Shown: positions 17,689 to 25,878 of the stretch, piece after piece
Position numbering within the stretch: position 1 is the stretch's first letter
How the letters are laid out: each line of letters opens with the position of its first letter
Assembly (NCBI RefSeq): GCF_005116505.1
Contig: NZ_SWBR01000001.1
Location: 930,001-994,000, forward strand
Direction of reading: 5' to 3'
Source of the DNA: Pedobacter polaris
Lineage (GTDB): Bacteria > Bacteroidota > Bacteroidia > Sphingobacteriales > Sphingobacteriaceae
Length of the DNA stretch: 64,000 nt
Notes under the pieces: model-generated
What the model was told of the DNA's origin: nothing
Seen by the model: only the letters and a program-made list of their open reading frames with translations
Database searches by the model: none
Position numbers and translations under genes: made by a program

Positions 17689-20079
17689 ATGAAACAAACT
17701 ATCTTAATACTATTGTTATGTGTCCTATTTATCCATGTTGGTGCACAAAATTTATCTACAAAAGGCACTACCATAATTCATGGTAAATTACTAGATGAAA
17801 CCACAAAACAACCTGTAGTTTATGCAACCATTTCCCTAAAAAACGAAACTAAAAAAATCATTGCTGGTGGGATGAGTGGAGACAAAGGGGAGTTTAGTTT
17901 AGATAGTATTCCTAGCGGGAATTATACACTAGAGATTCAATTTATGGGTTATAAACCGCTTTCAAAAGCGATTACAATTGTTAAAGAAGCTAAGCTAGAT
18001 TTAGGCATTTCTTTTTTGGTACAAGATGCAACTTTGTTGAAAGAAGTAGCCATACAAGGACAACAACCTACAGTAAGTTTAAAGCTAGATAAGAAAACAT
18101 TTATTGTTGGTAAAGATGTTTTATCACAGAATGGTTCTGTAAATGATTTGTTAAATGGTGTACCATCCGTTTCAGTTAGCCCCACCGGAGGAATTAGCTT
18201 GAGAGGAAATAGCAATGTAAATGTATTGATTAATGGCCGTAGGACAGGGCTTGTTCAAGGAAACATGTTAGATCAAATTCCTGCAGATCAGATAGAAAAA
18301 ATAGAAATCATTACCAATCCATCATCAAGATATGATGCTGCGGGCTCAGCTGGAATTATTAATGTAGTGTTAAAGAAAAATAAAAAGGTAGGTTTTAACG
18401 GGCAGGTTAAGTTAATTGCTGGTTTGCCAAACGATGCAAGAATTTTGCCTAGTGTTAATTATAAATCTGATAAGATCAATCTATTCTCCACTTTTGGATA
18501 CAGAAACTCTGATTACGTTGGCTTATACAAAACTAACCAGGTTAGTGCATTGCCAAACACCAGTACTTACCTAACTAATATACAAAATGAAAATAGGCAT
18601 GATGATGGAAAGAACATGTATTTAGGTGCAGATTTTTACTTGAACGCACAAAATACAATTACTGCTGCTTTTTTTAAGAATGCTACACATGATAGCGATA
18701 AAATTAAATTGGGGTATGATTACAGCGCATCAGACTATAAAATAGATAGTGTTTTATTACGAAACGGAACCTCAAGTGAGATTAGAGATTATAATCAGAT
18801 TGAATTTAATTATACCAAAAGTTTCAAAACTATAGGAAAAAAATGGACCATTGATATGCTCTATGATTTTTGGAATAGCGATAAAGATTGGAATTTAGCT
18901 ACTGAAAAAATGTTCCCTACATCCCAAACCTATCAAACCATTCGAACAAGTTCAGAAGGCTCTAGCAAAGATTTTCTTTTGCAAACGGACTTTGTAATTC
19001 CAGTAAATAAAACAACTTTTGAAATGGGCATAAAAGCAGAAAACAGATTGGTTACAAGTGATTATTTAGCTGAACAACAAGTTGGCAATAACTGGCAAGT
19101 TTACGAGGGTATTGATAACAATTTAGATTACAATGAGAAGATTGGAAGTGGGTATTTACAGGTTAGCCATAATTTTAAAAAGCTATCCTTTATGCTAGGC
19201 TTGCGTACCGAATTAACCAAAATTGAAATTGAGGACAAGACAAAAACCTACTATAACCAAAAAGAATATGGTAGGTTATTCCCATCTATCAACCTAAGTT
19301 ATCAACTTGCACCAACTGCCACATTGCAATGGAATTATAGCAAACGGATCAATAGACCGTCCTTATTTCTGTTATATCCCTTTAATGAAGTTACAGATCT
19401 CAACTCACAATTTGTCGGCAATCCAGACTTAAATCCATCTTATGCAGATGTACTAGAACTAGGCTTTTTACAAAACTGGAAAACACTGACATTTAATCCA
19501 TCAATTTATTATCAAAAAACAAAAAACTACATTCAGGATTTTACTTATAGAAATGCAAGTGGTATTTTTATTACTTCACCAGTTAATATAGATGAGGAAA
19601 TAAGGAAAGGATTTGAACTTTCGGTTTTGTTTAATCCTAAAAAATGGATACAGTTAAATGGAGAATTAAATGTGTATGATTTTAAACAAAGAGGAACCTA
19701 TCAAAACAAAAATTTAGATTTCTCTGGCCATACTTTAACGTCAAGAATAAGCATGCAGCTTAAGTTTCCGAAACAATTCAGCTTCCAAACCAGATATAAC
19801 TTAACTGGTGCACAACAAAATGCACAAAGCACAACAAAAGCCATCAGTTTTGTTGATATAGGGGCTAGCAAAAATTTACTAAACGATAGAGCTACACTAG
19901 TTTTAGATGGCACAAATATCTTAAATTCCAGACAAACCAGAAGAACTACAAAAGGAGAGAATTATGAACTGTATCAAGTTACTAACTTCAACGCTGCGAG
20001 GTATCGGTTGAGTTTCACTTATCGCTTTAACGCTAAATCAGATGCAGCTCGACAGGCAAAAAGTGGGAATAGAAATTAA
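17689..20079 (+). CDS. Outer membrane beta-barrel receptor (TonB-dependent-like) with carboxypeptidase-regulatory domain
   Basis: The 796-residue protein has a signal peptide ending 'IHVGAQ', a CarboxypepD_reg-like domain (about 28-110, 'IIHGKLLDETTKQPVVYATI'), a plug-like region ('GVPSVSVSPTGGISLRGNSNVNVLINGR', about 155-185) and a large barrel of the OMP_b-brl_3 type to the end. It starts 127 bases upstream of, and divergent from, the sensor kinase start. A TATCCTTG element at 17659 fits a -7 box. The ligand is unknown. It may take up a product of, or a signal for, the adjacent locus. Confidence 0.88.
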   Translation: MKQTILILLLCVLFIHVGAQNLSTKGTTIIHGKLLDETTKQPVVYATISLKNETKKIIAGGMSGDKGEFSLDSIPSGNYTLEIQFMGYKPLSKAITIVKEAKLDLGISFLVQDATLLKEVAIQGQQPTVSLKLDKKTFIVGKDVLSQNGSVNDLLNGVPSVSVSPTGGISLRGNSNVNVLINGRRTGLVQGNMLDQIPADQIEKIEIITNPSSRYDAAGSAGIINVVLKKNKKVGFNGQVKLIAGLPNDARILPSVNYKSDKINLFSTFGYRNSDYVGLYKTNQVSALPNTSTYLTNIQNENRHDDGKNMYLGADFYLNAQNTITAAFFKNATHDSDKIKLGYDYSASDYKIDSVLLRNGTSSEIRDYNQIEFNYTKSFKTIGKKWTIDMLYDFWNSDKDWNLATEKMFPTSQTYQTIRTSSEGSSKDFLLQTDFVIPVNKTTFEMGIKAENRLVTSDYLAEQQVGNNWQVYEGIDNNLDYNEKIGSGYLQVSHNFKKLSFMLGLRTELTKIEIEDKTKTYYNQKEYGRLFPSINLSYQLAPTATLQWNYSKRINRPSLFLLYPFNEVTDLNSQFVGNPDLNPSYADVLELGFLQNWKTLTFNPSIYYQKTKNYIQDFTYRNASGIFITSPVNIDEEIRKGFELSVLFNPKKWIQLNGELNVYDFKQRGTYQNKNLDFSGHTLTSRISMQLKFPKQFSFQTRYNLTGAQQNAQSTTKAISFVDIGASKNLLNDRATLVLDGTNILNSRQTRRTTKGENYELYQVTNFNAARYRLSFTYRFNAKSDAARQAKSGNRN

Positions 20080-20197
20080 AAAAATCAATATACTCTTCAA
20101 CGCATCATCTTTAGAACTGAAACTTGAAAACTCCCTTATGAGCAATAGATTTACTACCTTCGAAATTAGACTTAAGTAATAGCCAAAAAATATAATA

Positions 20198-21013
20198 ATG
20201 GATAATAAATTCTCTTTAGAAGGAAAAGTAATCGTTGTAACAGGTGGAACAGGAATAATAGGAAAATCATTTATAAAAGGTATCACTGAAGCTGGCGGAA
20301 TAGTTGGGGTTTTAGGAAGAAATGAAAAAGTTGCCAATGAAAGAGCTGATGAAGTAATAAAAAATGGGGGTAATGCAATTGCATTAATTGCAGATGTACT
20401 GGATGAAAAAGCCTTAGAAGCCGCCAGAGATAAAATTTTAGCTGCATTTGGGAGAATAGATGGTTTAGTTAATGCTGCTGGTGGAAATATTCCAGAAGCC
20501 ATCATTATGAAAGACGATGACATTTTCGGAATGAATGTAAATGGGATGCGTAAAGCAATGGAATTAAATCTTTGGGGAACATTAATCCCAACACAGATTT
20601 TTGGTAAAGCGATGTTAGAAGCGGGAACAGGAAGCATCGTAAATATTTCTTCTATGAGCTCAAAAAGAGTAATAACCAGGGTTTTGGGTTACAGCATGGG
20701 TAAAGCCGCAATAGACTGTTACACGCAATGGTTTGCCGTAGAATTGGCCAATCGTTTTGGGGATAAGGTAAGGATGAACGCAATTGCTCCGGGTTTCTTT
20801 TTAACCGAACAAAACAGGGCTTTACTAACCAATACAGATGGTTCTTACACTGAACGTGGTAATTTAGTAATTAAGCAAACTCCATTTAAACGTTTCGGAG
20901 ATACCGATGAATTAATAGGCGCATTACAGTGGTTGTTAAGTGATGCTTCTGCTTTTGTAACTGGAACAGTGATCAATGTAGATGGTGGGTTCTTTGTGAA
21001 TAGTGGGGTTTAA
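20198..21013 (+). CDS. SDR-family oxidoreductase, D-mannonate oxidoreductase-like
   Basis: The 271-residue product has the SDR cofactor motif 'TGGTGIIGKSF', 'NAAGG', the catalytic Ser in 'NISSMSS', and Tyr/Lys in 'YSMGKAAID'. The C-terminal part ('FFLTEQNRALLTN', 'TPFKRFGDTDELIGALQWLLSD', 'VINVDGGFFVNSGV') is typical of the SDR enzymes annotated as D-mannonate oxidoreductase (fructuronate to mannonate) in Bacteroidota. No uxuA dehydratase is next to it, so substrate remains an inference. The gene is preceded by a TACCTTCG box at about 20158 and followed by a strong palindrome. Confidence 0.82.
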   Translation: MDNKFSLEGKVIVVTGGTGIIGKSFIKGITEAGGIVGVLGRNEKVANERADEVIKNGGNAIALIADVLDEKALEAARDKILAAFGRIDGLVNAAGGNIPEAIIMKDDDIFGMNVNGMRKAMELNLWGTLIPTQIFGKAMLEAGTGSIVNISSMSSKRVITRVLGYSMGKAAIDCYTQWFAVELANRFGDKVRMNAIAPGFFLTEQNRALLTNTDGSYTERGNLVIKQTPFKRFGDTDELIGALQWLLSDASAFVTGTVINVDGGFFVNSGV

Positions 21014-21019
21014 ATAAAA

Positions 21020-21094
21020 TTTGTCATTCTGAGCCTGCGAAGAATCTATACCATGAATTTATCCATTAGATTCTTCGTTCCTCAGAATGACAAA
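21020..21094. repeat. Long palindromic intergenic repeat (family R1), probable bidirectional terminator
   Basis: Two arms of about 28 bases (21020-21048 and 21067-21094) pair almost fully around an 18-base loop. Each arm carries the GTCATTCTGAG and GAAGAATCTA sequences, and the outer ends are TTTGTC/GACAAA. It sits between the converging SDR gene and the minus-strand operon, seven bases after the SDR stop. Related single or paired arms occur near 28181, 53821, 58481 and 62309. Confidence 0.85.
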
Positions 21095-21148
21095 AACTGC
21101 TATGTATCTATGTGGTCACTCTTTTTCCTTTGAGCAAGAAAGATTAAT

Positions 21149-22105
21149 TTACCACCAGCCTTTAACGTTATAGACTACCGCTTGTGGTTGACGGTTGGCA
21201 TAAGCCATACCTAAACTGTAGGCAGATTTTAGCACATCCGCATCCAATTGCTGTTGATTAAATATAAATTTCCATTCTTTATTGTCTTTTTCTTTAACAC
21301 CCTTGGCAATTTGCCCAACAAATGTTTTCACTTCTCCATAACAAGATGAAGTAGGATCTATCTGGCTTAAAATATCTCCTGCCGCAACAGCGCCTTCATA
21401 ATTCTGACTTGCGGCCCAAATTGTTTTTGCTTCCATCAGTTTAGTTTGGCAAATTTTATCTCTATGTTTTTTGTAAATAGGGATAATTATTGACCTAGCT
21501 CTATTATAGCAATCTTTGCTAATTTCTGGGATGCCCGATAATTTATAAAAGGCCTCCTCATATCTACCTTGGCTAGCCAAACCTTGTGCATCACTAATAA
21601 TGAAATCACATTTGGTGTTGTAATATTTTAAAATTTTAGTCTTTCCAGATTCCAAAAAAGATTTAATGGCATTATTGTTTGAGTTAATGCCTTTTAAAGC
21701 AGAAATATAGGCTTTTGTTTCATTTTCACCCACACCTTTGATGCTTAAAGATGTACTTGCGAATTTTGTTCCATCAATACCATCACCAATGTAAAGGGTA
21801 ATGTCTAAAGATAAAGCGTGCATTGTGGGTGCTGTTGCGGTTATATTTTTAGACATTACGTTAACGTTTGCCGTAATAATAAAACGTTCATTCATAGCGC
21901 TTCCGCCCATTCCGCCTTCCGTAACAACTTGGCTTAATTTATTAGATAGAATACTTTTTGCTGCAGCAGGCATTTCATCAATTTGATCTGGAACATAAGC
22001 TGCTAAGGTAATTCTTCCAAAATCGTCAACCTTACCTTGGCTATTTTGAGCAAAAGCACCAAATAAAGGCGAAAAGGCAAGTAAGAAATATAATAATTTT
22101 TTCAT
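21149..22105 (-). CDS. Secreted protein of unknown function, last gene of five-gene operon
   Basis: The 318-residue product has a signal peptide ending 'FGAFAQ' (about residue 19) and no later membrane segment. Residues 30-150 are beta-rich, with a pattern 'ALSLDITLYIGDG...FASTSLSIKGVG' that looks like a CsgG/TolB-N type alpha-beta domain. Residues 160-290 are helical and TPR-like ('AQGLASQGRYEEAFYKLSGIPE'), with six cysteines placed like paired disulfides. The protein ends 'YNVKGWW'. I do not recognise a named function. It lies 14 bases after the DUF6175-like gene and is presumably periplasmic or at the outer membrane. Confidence 0.85.
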   Translation of the reverse strand: MKKLLYFLLAFSPLFGAFAQNSQGKVDDFGRITLAAYVPDQIDEMPAAAKSILSNKLSQVVTEGGMGGSAMNERFIITANVNVMSKNITATAPTMHALSLDITLYIGDGIDGTKFASTSLSIKGVGENETKAYISALKGINSNNNAIKSFLESGKTKILKYYNTKCDFIISDAQGLASQGRYEEAFYKLSGIPEISKDCYNRARSIIIPIYKKHRDKICQTKLMEAKTIWAASQNYEGAVAAGDILSQIDPTSSCYGEVKTFVGQIAKGVKEKDNKEWKFIFNQQQLDADVLKSAYSLGMAYANRQPQAVVYNVKGWW

Positions 22106-22119
22106 GTTTTTTCGTTTAG

Positions 22120-23079
22120 TTATTTATCTCCTAAAACAATTACTGCTTGACCAAGGCCTTTTGTCATCAATTTATTTACAATTGAAAAAGGTGCTGCACT
22201 TAAGAATTTTTGCAGGTTTCTCGCAAAGCCTCTAGCATCAATAGCATTACCAGAAGAATCATAAAGTGGAATGCGTACTTGTTCGAAAAGCAACATGTTC
22301 TCTGTTGATTCGCTTGTGCTGAATCTTCCTTTAACGGTATTTGCTTTCATCCAGTTTTCAATTAATGTTCCCAATTCTTCCCCGTTATATTCTTTTTCTA
22401 AATCGCCTGCCCAGGTATCGAATTTTTTAACTCTCACAATAATTTCTCTTCCGTTTGCAAATAAATCATCAAAGTGACGCTGCAATCCAATATTAAAATT
22501 GTCTATTTTATCTATAATGGCTTCTTCCAATAAAACGGCTACATCTGCAGAAAACGATTGATTTCCGGTTCCTTGTGCAGTTGCGATTTCTTTGTCAGTG
22601 TAGGCATCAATACCTTGTAGTGTAAAGCGGACTGATTTTTTAGGTCCAACTTTAAGCACTTCAAAAGTGAGTTGCATAATGATATCTGCTTTCGCGGTCT
22701 TCTTTAACTTATCAATCGGGCTTTCTGTAATACCGCCTCCATTTTTTGATGAAAGCATAGCATTTTCAGCACTTTCTGATTCTAAAGTTTTAACTACCGA
22801 TTCCATATTTTTTAAGGGGAAACCTCTATCGGCCATTAATCCATTAATTTTACTAATCATTGCTAACAGATCGCTATTTTCTTGAAAAGCCCTTTTATAA
22901 TCTGGAACTTTTTCTATCGTTCCTTGATTGTTAAATGCTTTCATATAACCATTTTGGTTGCACCAAACATCACTTGGCACTACCATTATTGTTGGTTTTT
23001 TTGCCTGTGAAAATCCAGGTGTAGCATAGCTCATGATCATTAAAGACACAAGCATTATTTTTATGATTTTTATTTTCAT
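22120..23079 (-). CDS. DUF6175-like secreted protein
   Basis: The 319-residue product has a signal peptide ending 'TPGFSQA'. The body begins 'KKPTIMVVPSDVWCNQNGY', and a middle segment 'ADIIMQLTFEVLKVGPKKSVRFTLQGIDAYTDKEIA...' has the pattern of TolB-N/CsgG/FlgT middle domains: a strand, a hairpin and a residue or 'degree' sentence about a component tied to a helix. A second repeat-like beta unit lies around 205-290. It matches what I recall of DUF6175 (Bacteroidota-only, function unknown). It starts 11 bases after the 166-residue gene in a continuous operon. Confidence 0.8.
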   Translation of the reverse strand: MKIKIIKIMLVSLMIMSYATPGFSQAKKPTIMVVPSDVWCNQNGYMKAFNNQGTIEKVPDYKRAFQENSDLLAMISKINGLMADRGFPLKNMESVVKTLESESAENAMLSSKNGGGITESPIDKLKKTAKADIIMQLTFEVLKVGPKKSVRFTLQGIDAYTDKEIATAQGTGNQSFSADVAVLLEEAIIDKIDNFNIGLQRHFDDLFANGREIIVRVKKFDTWAGDLEKEYNGEELGTLIENWMKANTVKGRFSTSESTENMLLFEQVRIPLYDSSGNAIDARGFARNLQKFLSAAPFSIVNKLMTKGLGQAVIVLGDK

Positions 23080-23090
23080 ATGTCTTGATA

Positions 23091-23591
23091 TTATTTAAGA
23101 ATGCCATCGGCAATCATTTTTTCTTTAAGAGCAGGTCTGTTAAGTCTAAGAATAAACCCTTTGTTGATTATTTTTTTAATAATCTCTGGATCTTTTTCAT
23201 TCCAAAAAGCCATTTCTACCTTATCATCTTTAACCGAAACATAGTTTATATATGGCCCACCTGCAGCGAAAAACTTATTAAAGTAAGCCTCATTATTAGA
23301 TTTTATATTTGCGGCTGCAAGAATAGGTTGTACGTTACAATTGTTTTTACCTTCTAATAGACCTACAAATAAAACATCGTTTATCGCATTCCTTTTAGCC
23401 TGTTCTATTACGGTAATAGATTCGGCTGTATTAGACCAAGCATTTACAATTTGAGTTCCATCCAATTCTACACTTAGGCACTCTGTTTTGTGGTTGTAGT
23501 AATTGCCTGCAACTTTTTTTGGAGTTGAGCAGCTTGTAGAAGCTAACAATGTGGCAAGAACAGCTAAGCTTAAAAAGTTATTTTTCATCAT
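23091..23591 (-). CDS. Secreted lipoprotein-like protein, paralogue of the upstream 175-residue protein
   Basis: The 166-residue product has an N-terminal signal that ends in a likely lipobox (STSC, about Cys22). Residues 55-166 align by eye with the next upstream product: 'VIEQAKRNAINDVLF' against 'AIEQAKKNAVHGVIF', 'YFNKFFAAGGPYINYVSV' against 'FFTDFFADGGKYMKFVSL', and 'RPALKEKMIADGILK' against 'VALLRKDLEEAGILK'. The alanine-rich helix resembles the LPP20/FlgT-N pattern. The function is unknown. ATG codons at 23591 and 23588 are both possible starts. Confidence 0.85.
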   Translation of the reverse strand: MMKNNFLSLAVLATLLASTSCSTPKKVAGNYYNHKTECLSVELDGTQIVNAWSNTAESITVIEQAKRNAINDVLFVGLLEGKNNCNVQPILAAANIKSNNEAYFNKFFAAGGPYINYVSVKDDKVEMAFWNEKDPEIIKKIINKGFILRLNRPALKEKMIADGILK

Positions 23592-23597
23592 TTAATA

Positions 23598-24125
23598 TTA
23601 AAAACCAGCGTTAAGAGATTTCAGGATTCCAGCTTCTTCTAAATCTTTCCTTAACAAGGCTACATTAACAGAAACTAAAACTCCAATTTTGTATTCTTTA
23701 CCCACTTTCATTCTGTCTTCTGCGGCTATAGATCCGTCTGTTGTTAAAGAGACAAACTTCATGTACTTTCCACCGTCAGCAAAAAAATCTGTAAAGAACT
23801 CTTTCTTTTCTTCCTCTACATTTACGTTAGTAGTTAAAGGTGGCTTGCCAGCTACTCCTGTTTTACCAGGAAATCCTTTAAAAATAACACCGTGAACAGC
23901 ATTTTTCTTTGCTTGTTCTATCGCTACTGCTGGTCTTTTAGAATAAGACCATACTTTAACTAAATAGGAGCCCTGTACACCAGTTCCAGCTACTTCAATT
24001 TCGTATCTCCAAGCTTCTGTCTGTTCATCTGCTTTTTTCTTGGCGTGTGCTTGAGCATTAGATTTAATAGAAAGCCCTGCAATAAATAGAAATAATAAGA
24101 GCGAACTTAATATGGTTTTTTTCAT
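23598..24125 (-). CDS. Secreted protein of unknown function, paralogue of the 166-residue neighbour
   Basis: The 175-residue product has a signal peptide ending near 'IKSNAQA' and is soluble afterwards. It shares the 'EQAKKNAV' helix, the 'FFADGGKYMKFVSL' segment and the C-terminal 'LLRKDLEEAGILKS' with the next gene, so the pair arose by tandem duplication. It differs in carrying an insert rich in Gly and Pro ('GFPGKTGVAGKPPL'). It begins 5 bases after the 445-residue gene. No enzyme motif is visible. Confidence 0.85.
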   Translation of the reverse strand: MKKTILSSLLLFLFIAGLSIKSNAQAHAKKKADEQTEAWRYEIEVAGTGVQGSYLVKVWSYSKRPAVAIEQAKKNAVHGVIFKGFPGKTGVAGKPPLTTNVNVEEEKKEFFTDFFADGGKYMKFVSLTTDGSIAAEDRMKVGKEYKIGVLVSVNVALLRKDLEEAGILKSLNAGF

Positions 24126-24130
24126 GGTTT

Positions 24131-25468
24131 TTACTTTATTTGTCTGATTAACATGCCTGCAAAGTAATTTTTCCCACCTTTAAATGTGGTTCTATCTAAT
24201 GCAACTTTGTCCTTGTCTTTTTTATTTTCTTCATCTTCAGCAGTTCCCGCATTGTATCGATTATCCCAAATAGAATTTTTATCAACAGTAATGGTTCCTT
24301 TCTTAAGGTATGCTGTTAATCCCGTTTTAGGATCCACAGTTTGTTCCAAAACTTCAAATTTTTCACCACCCTCTAAACCCTCTTTCATGCCAATTTTTGC
24401 AGTTATTGGTTCTCCAGAAAAGAGTGGGGTTTTTGGTTTAAAAACATCATACGATTTTTGAAGTTTGGCAAAAACATTTTCTACATTTCTAACTGTTGCC
24501 AACGCTACTGTTTCATCTTCTGTTCTTTTAGATTTTAAAGAAAATGTAACAAGTGTGCTTGATTTTTCACTGCCAACAAACTCCATTTCAAATTCATTAG
24601 AATTCATAAATGCATCCTTCTTTTTTAAATCTTTACTTGTTTTATCCATCCAATATTTATCATAAAAAATGGCCGAAGTTGTGTCGTTCCATTTAAGTCG
24701 ATATAAATAAGAAGTTGTCCAAACAGAATAACCTTCTTTGGTTTTGTTGTAAACTGCATCTGCTGCTTTATTTGCAATTGTTTGTGCAAAAAATGGCAAC
24801 TTGGCGGTTTGTGTCTTAGCAACTAATCTAATTGCTGCGGCAACGGGTTCATTGCTTACAAATTTCAATTTTGTAAAAACTACGAAGGTGTTTTTAATCA
24901 ATTCTTCACCTGCATCTGCTAAAGAGGCAGTTCCTCTTGCAGATCCTTTTGCAATATTTGCCTCCATCTCACTGGCGTTGTATGAACCTCTTTCTCCAAC
25001 AAGTTTCATATCAAATGAGCCATCTGCTTGGCGATTAAACCATTTGGCTATTAATTGATTAGCTACTTTTTTGTCTTTAATAAATTTATCAATAACAAGT
25101 GGCATGTCAGAGCCATCATTGTCAGAGAGTGCTGAGGTAGCTCCAGAAAGTGCTGCCCCACCCATGTTATTGAGTAGACCTTTTTTGGCACCATCTGTTT
25201 TTTTTTCGGCATCACCTACAGTATATTGCTTAGGGTCGAAAGAATTAAACCCTATAGAATGATTATTGTATTTTTCTGGAAAAGGAGCATCACCATATGC
25301 TTTCATTACCGTTTCCTTTCGTGGAAACTCTTCAGATTCAAGTATAATAAGGTGCAGAGAATTTCGGCGGTATTTCAAATCTTTTTCGCCTGTTACAGTT
25401 TGGGCATTTACAGCCATGTAACCAAAAAGTAGCCCAAGTAGGACAATTAAAGGTTGTACTTTTTTCAT
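24131..25468 (-). CDS. Large secreted protein of unknown function, first gene of five-gene operon
   Basis: The 445-residue product has a signal peptide ending 'YMAVNAQ' and no further membrane helix. It has a mixed alpha-beta body, a small Gly/Ala-rich patch ('LLNNMGGAALSGATSALSDN', about 93-115) and an aromatic segment 'WTTSYLYRLKWNDTTSAIFYDKYWMDK' around 255-280. Near the end is a beta-barrel-like unit ('GEKFEVLEQTVDPKTGLTAYLKKGTI') similar to the flagellar-T C-terminal or SH3-like patterns, followed by a charged linker. I do not recognise the family. It heads the operon, so the promoter should lie in 25469-25878. Confidence 0.85.
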   Translation of the reverse strand: MKKVQPLIVLLGLLFGYMAVNAQTVTGEKDLKYRRNSLHLIILESEEFPRKETVMKAYGDAPFPEKYNNHSIGFNSFDPKQYTVGDAEKKTDGAKKGLLNNMGGAALSGATSALSDNDGSDMPLVIDKFIKDKKVANQLIAKWFNRQADGSFDMKLVGERGSYNASEMEANIAKGSARGTASLADAGEELIKNTFVVFTKLKFVSNEPVAAAIRLVAKTQTAKLPFFAQTIANKAADAVYNKTKEGYSVWTTSYLYRLKWNDTTSAIFYDKYWMDKTSKDLKKKDAFMNSNEFEMEFVGSEKSSTLVTFSLKSKRTEDETVALATVRNVENVFAKLQKSYDVFKPKTPLFSGEPITAKIGMKEGLEGGEKFEVLEQTVDPKTGLTAYLKKGTITVDKNSIWDNRYNAGTAEDEENKKDKDKVALDRTTFKGGKNYFAGMLIRQIK

Positions 25469-25878
25469 AAAATTATTGTTTGTTTGGTTTTGAGAGCCAG
25501 AAAATAACGAGTTAGGAAAATTAAAAACTGCCCATACTTATCATGGGTTAGTTAGTTTTTTGCTTGCGTCGTTTAGTATTTAATTTAGTTTGTTTTTTGT
25601 TTGGTTAATTTTAATTCTCTAAATGTCAGCATATTAGAAGCAAGAAAAAATACCTAGTTTTAGGTATTTTGCTATAAGCGAATTACTTACGATAGCGAAG
25701 GCTTGAGTTAAAAAATTGTAAGAAGGACATTGTATTAAAAATTTGATGATTAAATGCCCAAGCTTTTTAAGTACATAGATACAAGGTGTTTGAGTCTATG
25801 TAGTAAAATTTATTTACATCTATTTTGTTGAAATCTTAGTTCCAATTCTTTCTTGTCTTTGATTAAATTCGAAGAATT
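25469..25878. other. 410-base divergent intergenic region with terminator-like hairpin
   Basis: No gene is visible. It separates the minus-strand secreted-protein operon from the plus-strand AlkC-like gene and must hold both promoters. Visible structure is a short CCCAT/ATGGG palindrome at about 25532-25547 and a perfect 10-base hairpin at 25647-25670. A TGTCTTTG box near 25852 may serve the AlkC-like gene; no full TTTG-N19-TAnnTTTG was found on either strand. Confidence 0.6.
25647..25670 (-). terminator. Perfect hairpin with T-run on the minus strand, possible attenuator
   Basis: AAAATACCTA and TAGGTATTTT pair perfectly around GTTT. Read on the minus strand, the stem is followed by a run of T (plus-strand A-run 25645-25650), so it looks like an intrinsic terminator. 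It lies about 180 bases upstream of the five-gene operon on the same strand, and no minus-strand gene lies upstream of it, so it may sit in the operon leader or end a small RNA. Confidence 0.55.

Noticed and set aside
20038..20637. A 199-codon minus-strand ORF over the receptor end and SDR gene
   Set aside because: It is antisense to a clear SDR domain, has low-complexity Ser/Ile/Pro composition and no recognisable motif.
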